Assembly (NCBI GenBank): GCA_024734555.1
Contig: JANPWX010020199.1
Span: 993,985-1,057,984 of the forward strand
Direction: 5' to 3'
DNA from: Trochalopteron elliotii
Lineage: Eukaryota; Chordata; Aves; Passeriformes; Leiothrichidae
DNA length: 64,000 bases
The notes beneath the pieces were generated by a model. It was given only the letters and a program-made list of their open reading frames with translations. It was not told the origin of the DNA and did not search any database. How positions within the stretch are numbered: position 1 is the first letter of the stretch; every line of letters begins with the position of its first letter. Shown here one piece after another: positions 51,032 to 61,765 of this stretch. The position numbers and the translations under genes were made by a program.

Positions 51032-53706
51032 AGCCATGGTGTAAACCCAGCTCAGTTGCTGGCACAGATAATGAGACTGAGCTCTGTGAGAGCTGTCTAT
51101 CTGAAGGATGGCAAGCTGCCCCCTCCCACTCCTGAGCCAATACAGTTCTTGGAGCAATTCCCCCTCAACGGTATGCTCAAACCTGAGCTGCCCATTTGCC
51201 CACCCCTTGGTCTTCAAGTTGCACCAAGTCCTCTGGTCAACTCTAGATTTTGTCAATATGGTCAAAATCCTCTGACCTTCTTTAGCCCTTGCAAAACAAG
51301 GGAGTCCTGTGGCTCTGCCTCCCAGGGAAGGTGTTTGCAAACCTGGCAGAATTGTGGCGCTGGAACAGGTTCTGTGTGTACAAACACTTCTGCGGGGCCC
51401 AGGTGGCTGATGGAGTGAGTCATTTCCCTGAATTATGGAGCTGCTGCCCTGTGCTCCCAGGATGGCTCCACACCCACACACAGCCTGCCAGATCCGTCCT
51501 CCCTCGGGATGGCATTCCTTCTCAGACTGATGTGCAAAGGAGCATTGCTGAAGACAGCTGCCAGAGAAGAATGTGCTGAGCAGAGCTGCTGTCCTGGTGC
51601 AGGCTGAAGCTCATCATCTGCATTTATCTAGCATTCATGCTGAGGTTTACTTCAGCTCCAACAGTCTGAGCTGCACTTCCACTGAAATGACATGCAAAGG
51701 AGCACCATACATGTCTCTGAGTACATGTATGTGTACACACAAAAATGCTTTCCTTATTCAGCTTATTTCAGAGGGGCTTTGAAAGACTTCACTCCTGTTA
51801 ATTCTGGGTTTTTTTGCCACAGCAGTCTGTTTTAGGGGAGAGTAACCATGTTTATTGGTGTGTTTTCTGCAAAATAATCACAAAATCTGTTAGTGGAGGA
51901 AGAAAATTGAAATGGTAGCTTTGAGAAATCAACTGGGAAGTCAGAAACATTTTTAATATCTTTCTGGCTGCACTAAGTGTTGGTTGCCTTAAGTACAAGA
52001 GATTATCATCAAGCAGAACAAACGGAAAATGAAGTCCAGGAGTGTAATGGTTCTAACCAATTTCAGAATCTGATTTTGATCTGCAGCCTTCATCCTGATG
52101 CTAAGATATGGTGATCATGTTTTAATTGCTTTTGAATTCTGAAGTGGAATTAACTGCACATGGCAAAGGAAGAGAAGCTTTAAAAGCTGTGAAGGAATTA
52201 ATTGAAAGGCTTGGTCCTGTGCCAAGCACTAACTGCTGCTGTGAAACAGAAACATGCCATATTATTACTGACCACACAATGGTGAGGGTTTGTTTAAGTT
52301 TAAAACATGGAAAAGGACAATGTCTTCCTTTTCTGAGTTTGTCAATGAATGATATTGGATGATGCCCTTTGATGGCACCAATGCTCACCTTCAGACAGGG
52401 AAACACCATGGATGAGTACATTGGGGTTACACAGACATAAAGTGGTGCCATAATCCAGGATGACTTCCTTTTCTAGGATGTCCAGAGCTCTGTGTGATCT
52501 CTGTCTTTGGAAACAAAAATCACTTTCATGAGGCTCAGGCCCTGACTTTGCTCTCGGTCCTGCTCGAGCAAGGGATTGAACCTGATAATGGAGATTTCCC
52601 TTCCAGAATTAAACTCTGATTATACTCTGATTATAACTCACCATTTTTCTGGCTGTATCCTAAGGCACCTGTTTTTGTGTTGGATCTCAGGTTCTGTGTG
52701 CATGATTTAGTACCTCCTGGGATCAGGGTGACAGGAGTGTTGCTGCTCACTCCTGCTCCTGGCATGCCTGGAGGCCACCCCAGTGTAGTGGGATGTCATC
52801 CTGGAGAGTCTTACCCATCTCTCCTTTACCAAGCTAAACAGCCAATGCCTATGCTGGGCTTGATTTTCCTGAGACCATGTCACCATGCCTTCTGTACACA
52901 TCTGGTGAAAGAGTAGATCCCTGAGGTCATTTACTTGTCAACCTAAAATTATGACTATGTCTCTGTCAGACTATGGAGTATTCTTGAGTCAGTTGAGTAA
53001 ATTATTTAAGTTCCTCCAAATGTCCCCAATAGCTTCCTAGAAACACCTAATTTTAATTTTTTCATCAGTCCTTACCTTGAAAGTTGTACCTACATGGCAA
53101 AATATGATTTCTGCAGTGCGGCTACTTTACAAAAATATCTGAGGGGTGAAAAGTGTTAATTTCACATTTGAATTAACTCTGTTTGAGGAAACTACACCAT
53201 CCCATATAAAATGGACTGCATTGCTGGGCATCAGTGAGTGCAAATCACTTGCAGTTTGAAAATTAAGTTTGTAAGGATAAAAATGCTTGGAAGTAAAATA
53301 AGAAGAGAATGCAGAGTTGCCTTTAAGGCAGCAGTTGGACAGACATGAAAATCCACACAAAGGCAATGATGCAAGCAGCACCTGAAGACAGGCAAGTATC
53401 ACAAAAATTTTAATGCCATTGTGTTAATTTCTAAAACATGCTTGCTAGCAAGCAATAATCATTTGCAATTTGTTTGGGCCTCAGTTAGGATAAAAAGTCT
53501 GCTTTCATCCTGCCTTTCTAATATTTAATACCACTTTTCAAAAGATGTTTGAACTGAAGTGTTTGATATAGAGAGTGAGTAATAATAGCTCTGCATCAGT
53601 CTAACAAAGTGATAACTGCTGTAAATGTGGTAAGAAACCCTAACAATAGCAAAATCTATCCAATTTGTGTGTTATTTCAGTTTGCTATAGGCAGTATCTT
53701 TTCAAA
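51032..53706. other. Intergenic or FAM81B-intronic sequence, unassigned
   Basis: The first part (to about 51600) is GC-richer than its surroundings and may be further ERV-derived sequence. The rest is ordinary AT-rich DNA. Open frames at 52122-52451 on both strands are unsupported by splice sites or recognised similarity. Confidence 0.3.
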
Positions 53707-53957
53707 ATCATAGAATTGTAGAATGGTTTGGGTTGGAAGGGGCCTTAGAGATCATCTTGTTCCAACCCCTCCTCTGTGTTCTGGGACACTTCCACTAGAC
53801 CAGCTTGCTCCAAGCCCTGTCCAACCTGGTTTCAACAGTTCCAGGGAAGGGTTATCCACGGCTTCTCTAAGCATCCTCTGCTAGCATTTCACCACCTTGA
53901 CAATAAACAATTTCTTCCTAACATCTAATCTAAATCTTGCCTCTTTTACATTCAAAC
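53707..53957 (-). mobile_element. CR1 LINE 3' fragment
   Basis: On + the element starts with ATCATAGAATTGTAGAATGG, the reverse complement of the CR1 3' terminal repeats. It continues with TTGGAAGGGGCCTTAGAGAT, CCACTAGACCAGCTTGCTCC and AACAATTTCTTCCTAACATC. It is a 5'-truncated CR1 inserted in the - orientation and is less diverged than the intron 25 copy. Confidence 0.9.
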
Positions 53958-54856
53958 AGGTTTTTTTTGAAAAAAACTCCTTACAAAAGCAGTATGTTAT
54001 GTCAGTTTATCACTATTAGTCATTTAAGTAGCTCTAAGATTTAATTTTTCAAGAATAAAAAATTGTTGTATTGGGTTTGTTATTTTGAATTTAAACCAAA
54101 CACCTGTGGTCAGAAAGTTTGCTTCCTGAAGCACTAATCTTTGTTCAAAAGAAAATAAAATTATGCTGTGATAGTGTGTTGGAGATGCAGAGGAGTATCC
54201 AACCTCAGCAGGGGAAGGAGAGGTCTACAGGCATTGTTTGTTACAGGGGTGGTATCAGACAACCTCTGTGTTCCAGTCTGGCCCCTCCTGGTTACTGCAA
54301 AAATTAACCCTGTCCTGACCAGAACCAGGACCCTGGAATAAGATGAATAAATTATGCATAAACTAGAATCAATGGTCATTTTTGTTCAAAGGCTCAAAAC
54401 CAAACCCTGCCAGCCAGCATCTGACTTTACTTCAATTCCTCCGAAGACATAAAAGGAGAAATAAGGGAATATTTATATCTAAAAATTAGTTATTTGAGAC
54501 TGAATTTAGATGACTTAGAAAAGATTTGGCAAAGTCTGCCTTGAGAAGAAAGGGAGAACTGTGGAAATAATTTACTTTTTATTAGGTTATTTAACAAATA
54601 CTGAAAACTATTGTTATGAATGGCATTATCAGTTACCTTGTGAGGTTACATGGCCTCTCTGGTTCAGATCCAATGAGCACAATGGTCTCTTTGGGATGCA
54701 GATCCTGCCAGCCTCAGCCAAGGTGCTGAGGAGGATGATGGTGGCTGGGGTCAATCTTGAGGGACACACTTCATAATGACAAAATGAGTATTATTAATAA
54801 TGTAATTATTTTATTTTTTAAACTATCTCCCATTAGTATCCCTCTTCAATGGAGCT

Positions 54857-54858
<2 letters not shown>

Positions 54859-54901
<43 letters not shown>
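54859..54901. repeat. (TA)n microsatellite
   Basis: Uninterrupted TA dinucleotides, about 21 units. Likely polymorphic. The open frame through it (Ile-Tyr repeats) is spurious. Confidence 0.97.
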
Positions 54902-54904
<3 letters not shown>

Positions 54905-57900
54905 GAGTAAGGCCACAGATACAGATAGTTTACCACACAATTAGGCTCAGCAAAGACCTGAAATATTAATAAAGAAATACCAATTGATATTTAATAAGAG
55001 CATACTCCACTAGTACTACAGTTAATTTTCATATGTGAAAATAGATTTATTGACAGTTGAAATTACTTTAAGTAGTGGAATGCAGCTATTCTAACCTAAC
55101 TGACTTCAAGAAATGAGGAGTCTTTTAGGATGAAAAACATCCACAATTCTGTGAAGGGTCAAATTTCTGGGCAAGGCTCAATTACCATGAAATCCTGCAA
55201 TATGTTTAAAAATCATCCAGATTTCAGTAACAATATCAGTTTGCATATTTACAGCACACCTGCAGACCACAGTCAAAGATGACTGGGTCCCAGACAGCTG
55301 CACATTAATTGAAGAGGTGACTGGGCTTTAAAACCAATTTTGATTTGTCAAGTTTTATGCAGAAGATCCAGTCTGTTCTGGAAGTTACGTTTTATTTTAT
55401 TTCTATCAAAAGAGCACATAAGTCTGGTAGGCTTCTAAAGCAGCAGTGTAAAAGGACAGCAGATATTCCCTAAAGAATATTGATTTTTTTATTTAAATTC
55501 TATATTAACTGGAAAAATACCTCAATATTTAGTAAATAAATACTTCATATTTTCTTTAAAATATGCAATACCAACATGTGTCTACAAAGCCTCTTCTCTT
55601 CAAGATTCCTACTTCTGATCACAACTTTGGTAGGGTCTCATTAGCTTTTGATAAGCTCAGCTTTTACTTCTATTCAGTTTCCAATCACTTTTCTGACATT
55701 GTTCTGTTTTTTCTTCCCTCTTATATTGGTGACATTTCTTGTCCCTCTCATATCATCTTGATCTCTATCATTTACCACTCTGTCTCCCTGTGTCTTCTTC
55801 TCTTTTCCCAACTTCAATTCATTGACCACTTTAACCTGTTATTTTCTCATTCACCTGTATTCATTTTCCTTTCTCTTGATGACAATTTTTTTTCTGTTTA
55901 AGTCCTAGTCTATTTTACTGCTGAATAGAACTCAGATTAAGTCTTACTTAAAATGAGTCTTTACTCAATTACTTTACCATTTTAAGGGGTGGAACTGTTG
56001 CCTTTGAAATATTGTTAGTGAATGATTGTCATAATCAGATTTAAAAATTTTTGCACTAGGCCTCCTATTCAGTGCTTAGCTGTTTTTCACTGCTCTGAAT
56101 ATGGGTGCCAGATACTTTTGTTCATTACATCCTTCCCTGGAGCTCCCTCCTCTTTAAATCTTATCAAGATTAACATCTCACCCCAAAAGTATTTCTGAAT
56201 ATACAATAGCAAAAATACACTAGATAAATGATAAACAAATAAATCACAAAACTGTGGGCACATGAGGTTGTGGAGCCACTCTAAGGTGTGCCCACTTTTC
56301 TCCATCAGCAGCACCCCTGTCCCAGGCAGCTGTGTCAGAAGTCAGTAGATGTGCAAATGCATAAAGATTTTTTTTCTTTTCTACTTTAGGCAAGTCACAA
56401 ATTAGCCACAATTATAATGGTAAATAGAACTTTTGTATTTTGTGTCTTTCTTTAAAATATAGAAAGTTAATTGGTTTATACCATTCTTACAGGTGGCATT
56501 TAGTGCCTCACTTTGTTAATTAGCTTGTGGGATAACACACTTTCATTTTGTGTTTTCATTTTATTTTATGGCACAGATCTTCATTGGCTTTCTCTTAGTG
56601 TTTCAAATGGATGTTGATTAACAGGTTTGTTCTGCTGTTTCATGGCAACCTGTTCATCACATTAAAGCAGTCAGTTAATTATCATAATGAAAAACCTTCC
56701 ATCACCTTGTTGACAACCTAAATAGATCAGCTTTTTGTCATCTGATGATGCATAGGCACTGCAGTACACCTCTGGAGTGCACAGATCAAGCAAATACAAG
56801 TTAACTGCAGATAAGAGAGGCAAAGGCCAGAACTTCAGTCAGAAGGAGCCATTGATTTGAAAAACAAGAGGACCAGGGCTCACTTCTCCCCTAGGAAACC
56901 CAAGGCAAGAGTTGAAGGAGTTCACAGGCAGTATGCAATGTAAGAAAGAAGAGGATTGATGGAGCAGACATCCAGTTACAAGAGAAAGAATCCTGGATAT
57001 TCTATACACGGAATACTTAGAAACAGAGGATTTGAAAATGAAGAGCCCAAGAGCAGGTGTTCAGCATGGGGTTAATGCAACTACATCCACATTACTGTGT
57101 AGTTGGAGGGGTGAGAGCCCTGCCTGAGGACCCACAGATGAGGCAAGCTTTGCAAAGACCCTCAAGTGTCTTTCAAGTGCCTCAAGATTTGACATACCTC
57201 AAGACTTCCTGCCGGCTCAGACCTCATTTTCCCTTCACATAACATTGTTATTGTGTGCAATGTGGTTAAATGCATTATTGCCATTTGGCTGATTGAATGA
57301 GGAAGAGAATGGGGATACCTGGGATTTGCATAAATGCTACTCTAATTTGTTGCTTCCCAGAGGAGACATTCCACAGCTTACAGTGAGATCATGATTATCC
57401 AGTTATAGAAAACAGAGTCTGAGGAGCGTGCCAGCACCAGTGTGGATGGACTGGGAACTGTACAGAAAGTGCAAGCTTTGAATATAGATTAAAAAGTGTA
57501 AGAAAATGAGAGCCTCTGATGGTTATATCAAAGCATTTCATTAGAGATGGAAGTATAACTACCTGCTATATATTTCAAAGACCTTTATTGTTCAAAGTCA
57601 TGGTAAGAACAGTGAGTATTAGAGTCCTGTATTTCCCAAAGTATTGCATTTTATGAAGGGTTGAACAACCTCACAGGTGCACACCAGCACTTTTGATTGC
57701 ATAGTATTATGTTGGATCTTCTCCCTGAGCAACAAAAATCCATGAGATAAACTAATGCAGTTGTAATCACCTGTGGATTGCTTATTCAATTATTAATTCA
57801 TTTATTCTTTTCTCAGTGGACCTGAAAAAAATGAATCTGTATAAATCAGAAGTGTGGCTTTCTTCACAGTTTATTACCTAGTTCTTGTTACTGTAATGCA

Positions 57901-59476
57901 TATTCCCATGCCAAAAGAAATTCTTATTTAAAGGTGCAGTGCAAATGAAAGATATATTTCATTCAGTGGGAATGCCAGTATAGCTAAGATATTGAACATT
58001 GTTTTTTAAAAGATCACTGCTACTTGACATATAAATATTTACACGGTGTAGAACTGCACTCAGAAGGTCCAAACATTAACAAAAAGCACCACAGCCAGCG
58101 AGTATTCATCCATTTTTCAAGGAAGGAGACAGTAAAAGAATAGACACAATTTGAATTAAGAATCAATCCACATTAATCCTTTATACATGACAGAATAGAG
58201 GAGAATATATAATCTGTAAAAAAGAGCAGTGACTCCCTTTAAAGTTTATTTATTCCCAGATAGTTTTGGATTAAGGTTGGGCTACAAATAAAGAGGAAAG
58301 CTGTCATCACAAGTTTGCATTTGGAAGGTTTCATCTAACTCAATAGATGTAAATTACATAAACATGAGCATTTGTCTCCGATCACTCTGTACTGTTGTGA
58401 ATGTACATAGCAATTTTAAATTCTGAAACTGGAGAACAGGAAAATGTAAAAAATTAATGATGTAGTGGCAGTCCTCTGCCAGTTCTGGCTCGCATCTCAA
58501 CCACAATGCTGGGGGCAGGTATGCAGTTAAAGCTTGGCATTTCCCAAGGGGAACTTCAGCAGCAAGAAGAACAAGAAAGCATTAATGAATCCTGAATCAC
58601 ATAAAACTACACTATGCCTTAATTTAATGACAATCATTCATGTAAAACTGCATTATAATATTTTTGTTGAAATGCCATTGAAATGGCAGGTCTGGCAATG
58701 CAAGTCCAGTGGCTTTTGATGAAACTTTCCTTTAATGTTGTTTTCCTTTTTCTGACCTAAAAAAATAAAAAGGGCTGAAGACTTTGTTTCCAGCATTATA
58801 AGATGATTACTTTGGTGCTTTCATTGTAGATTTTCTATTTTCAATATTGTTCTGAGATCCCATTTTCAGACGTGGGTAACACTAATCAGTGCACCTAATA
58901 TATGGACAAGGAAGGAAGAGGAAGAGGGAACCTCGTAATGTTGAGCACTTTGCGAGTGCTTAGCCTCTTGTTTCTTCTGAGTGTGGGTTGGGTTTTTTTT
59001 TTCTTTACGCAAGTAGAAGTGGACTGGTCATTTCCACCCCCCCACCCCCCACCGTTGCCCTGCTTTCCTGCTTTCCTGAATTGCTTTTCTTTCCTCTGCT
59101 CCAGGCAAATACCCCAGCACAGAAGATGGGATCAAGCTCCAGTGCAGATGATGAAGAGAAACATCACACCTAGGAATGCAGAGGAGAATGAGGTCACGGC
59201 TTTCCTAAAAGCATATTGCCTAGGGAGTCTGTCAACCTGAATTATAAACATCAGGAGAGTCTTGCAGGATCACCTACTTTGTTCTAATGCAAATCAACCA
59301 CAGAGTTAAAATGCCCCCACATTTTTCCCTGCCAATTTTAGATGTGTTGGCATCAGTTTCTCATCTTGAATTCCCTGTCTCTCTCTGCAGGAGTCTGGAA
59401 TCCTTTGATAACCTATGATTTTTTTTCCTTGCTCTCCTGGTAATTATACACAGAAACAAAGACATCTTTGGATGTC

Positions 59477-59502
59477 TTTTTTTTTTTTTTTTTTTTTTTT
59501 TT
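59477..59502. repeat. Poly(T) tract of 26 bases
   Basis: An uninterrupted T run following GATGTC. On the - strand this would be a poly(A) tail, but the adjoining sequence is not a recognised retroposon. Confidence 0.95.
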
Positions 59503-60649
59503 CCCTATAAATTGTGCATAGATCATCAGCCAGCAATTTCCCCTATGCCACCATCATATTCCTGGCTCTTCTTTACACCATATAAATTTTTTAAATTTCA
59601 GAAAGGGGATGCTGGGCTTGGTACATTGTTCTGGTATCAATCTCCATGCCTTACAAAGAGTGTTTTTAGCTCCCTATTTCTCTGTGCTTCTCTTTCCCAA
59701 GGCCGTACTCCTAGCACTTCTGATGCTGCATCATTGCAAAAGTTCATGCTAAGTTATTTAGTTATTTACCTGCTATATTCCCCAAACTTCTCAGGGGACA
59801 CTCAGTCATGAAACATCTCTTGTTTGGAATCTAAAGTAATTACTTTTTTCTCAGTCAGACCATATTAACAATATTTCTGGTTATTCTTTATTATTGCTTT
59901 ATTCTTACTTGATCTATTTTTGTGTTATCCATAATGTCAACTGCAGAGTTTTATATGAAATGTGTATAACAGGCCTCCAGAGGTTAAAACAAACAAACAA
60001 AACCCAAAAAATAACTACCCCAAGGTTTCTTCATTAACCGTTTTTTTTTCTGATACATCCATTCAGACAATTGTTGATCTGTGCGCTCTCCTACATAGCA
60101 CAGTTCCACTTAGTCTTTCCTTTCGAATCTTTTGATAGTTTTTGTGTTACTAAGTGTCCCATGGAAGTCCACACTTGTTAAATACATTCAATTGCTTGTA
60201 TGAATGAAAATTTAAAATCTCACCAAAGAAATAACTCAAGTTTACTCAACATGACCTGCTTTCCAAAAAAAAAGTACAGATTTTGTTTTAAAAACTGGAG
60301 AGTTATAAGTAGGAAGAAATAACGACTTCAGATGAAGTGTAGACATGCTGGAAAAGAAAACAATTCACTAAATTTTAAGTGTGTGATGAAGAATAAGACA
60401 GGAAAACATAGAGGGTTTTTCCTGGGTTGAAATTTTTTTCTAACATGGAGAGAGTGAAAACTCATATCTAAAATGGAGATATAAAATGAGTGTGAAATAC
60501 ATTTCACACTGAATGTACTACTCTGAATTGTCTCTGCACCAATGGGCTAGCAGAAATTAAAATGAGTGTCCTAGGATAACCCAACACGTTGTTGTATTCC
60601 ATATCCATCTGTGCCAAAAAATTGTTTCTTTCTCTTTAATGCTCAGGGG

Positions 60650-61443
60650 TGCACCTGGAATTGGAATTGCAAGCCTGGGAGGTTTGCCATGGTCCCTTTA
60701 AAAGGTCAAAGCACCAGAGGCAAGGCAAGCCCTCTCTGGTTTGTTTTTTTTTAATCTTTCTTTCCTCTCTTGCATCTTGTACTGCCTCAAGACCAATTCC
60801 ACAAGTGCTTGCCTGCAGCTGCAGCTGCAGCTCTAGCTCTGCTGGGCTTCGCTCCAGGCCTGATCACTCCAGGTCTAGGAGCCTGTATGGCTGTGCCTTG
60901 CCTTGCCTTGCCTTGCCCTGCCTGCCCTGTGCTACCCTGCTGTGCCTTGCCCTGTGCTGCCCTGCCCTGCTCTGCCCTGCCCTGCTCTCTTAGGCCACAA
61001 GAAAGGTAAAACCCCTCTATGAGTTCCAGCCCCTGACCGAGTGCCAGCTGCCAGAGCATACCAGGCTGCCTTTCTCAACAGAATTCCTGCTGCTCTGAGG
61101 GATAAGCAGTAAAGGGGGGGAGAAAGGCTGACACCACCTTCCCTTTTTCTCCCTATACAAGGTTGCCCATGGCAGACTCCATCTTCTGAAGGGCAGGAGT
61201 TACCCTGTCATTCTGGTTTTTTTATTTGTCCCTGAGGAGTTTGTGAGATCTAGATATTTTGTGTCTAGTGATTTTTTGCTTTTTTATCCTTTTGCTGCTT
61301 TGTTTGTTAGTAAACTGTTGTGTTTTCCCCTTATTTCTGCTCATATTCATCTTCTCTTGATTGGTGGAAATGGATTGGTTGAAACTAAGGGGAGATTATT
61401 CATTTTAGAGTGTCCACCTTTTAAACTGTTTTAAACCAAGACA
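60650..61443 (+). mobile_element. Solo-LTR-like avian ERV element with CCYTG repeats
   Basis: This block of about 794 bases begins TGCACCTGGAATTGGAATTG and ends AAACCAAGACA. It contains CCTGGGAGGTTTGCCATGGT, a TATA-like CTTTAAAAGG at about 60697, a degenerate CCTTG/CCCTG/CTCTG array, and a 3' part with TTTGTTAGTAAACTGTTGTG and TTTTCCCC. This order matches a songbird LTR class I recognise from memory. No retroviral coding region is next to it. No matching target-site duplication was found at these estimated ends. The 114-residue frame at 60649-60993 results from the pentamer array and is not a gene. Confidence 0.6.
60894..60989. repeat. Degenerate CCTTG/CCCTG pentanucleotide array
   Basis: About 19 imperfect 5-base units (CCTTG, CCCTG, CTCTG, with GTG interruptions) inside the LTR-like element. 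The first four units are perfect CCTTG. Expected to be unstable in length. Confidence 0.9.
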
Positions 61444-61593
61444 TATTGTCATTCTTCCACTTAGGTTTCCAATACCAGTTGTACTTACAGGCAGACTTTG
61501 AACTGCCAAATCAGTTTCTATAGTGGCACAATCCCATGTTCTTCTTTGCATCTCAAAATTAGCTTTTCAAAAGAGCACCATTTATGGGACTAG

Positions 61594-61765
61594 GTCATAG
61601 AATGATAGATTCACACAATGGGTTGGAAAGGACATTAAAGATTGTCTAAATCCAACCTCCCTGGGAAACATTCCACTAGACCAGGCTGCTCAAAGCACAT
61701 CCAGTCTGGCCTTGAACAGATGGGGCATTTACAACTTCTCTGGACAACTTGTTTCCAGACAAAGC
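61594..61765 (-). mobile_element. CR1 LINE 3' fragment
   Basis: The + strand reads GTCATAGAATGATAG, TGGGTTGGAAAGGACATTAA, CATTCCACTAGACCAGGCTG and CCAGTCTGGCCTTGAACA, the reverse complement of a CR1 3' end. The element is in the - orientation and follows the LTR-like block by about 150 bases. Confidence 0.85.

Larger units (their letters stand above)
53958..60649. other. Unassigned AT-rich region
   Basis: About 6.7 kb without a gene I can support. It holds a TA microsatellite and a poly(T) tract (separate entries), a pyrimidine-rich stretch at about 55680-55900 and otherwise no recognised element. Upstream exons of the FAM81B-like gene would be expected here on the - strand, but I could not identify any. 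Confidence 0.35.

Noticed and set aside
50969..51481. 170-residue open frame on - and 157-residue frame on +
   Set aside because: Both lie in the GC-richer LTR-like block and its flank, are open in several frames at once and show no protein similarity I recognise.
52122..52451. Overlapping open frames on both strands (109 residues on -, 78 on +)
   Set aside because: No recognisable domain, no splice sites in frame and no neighbouring exons. The + frame with AHGKGREALKAVKELIERLG is suggestive only by composition.
55563..55901. 112-residue + strand frame rich in Ser/Leu/Phe
   Set aside because: It results from a pyrimidine-rich stretch. There is no start context, domain or splice support.
58680..58770. 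Minus-strand acceptor (TTTTTTTAG) followed by about 40 open codons
   Set aside because: The translation has no FAM81B similarity and lacks a donor at its end.
60649..61059. Long frames of Cys/Leu/Pro or Gln/Gly/Ala repeats
   Set aside because: They are translations of the CCTTG/CCCTG pentamer array inside the LTR-like element.
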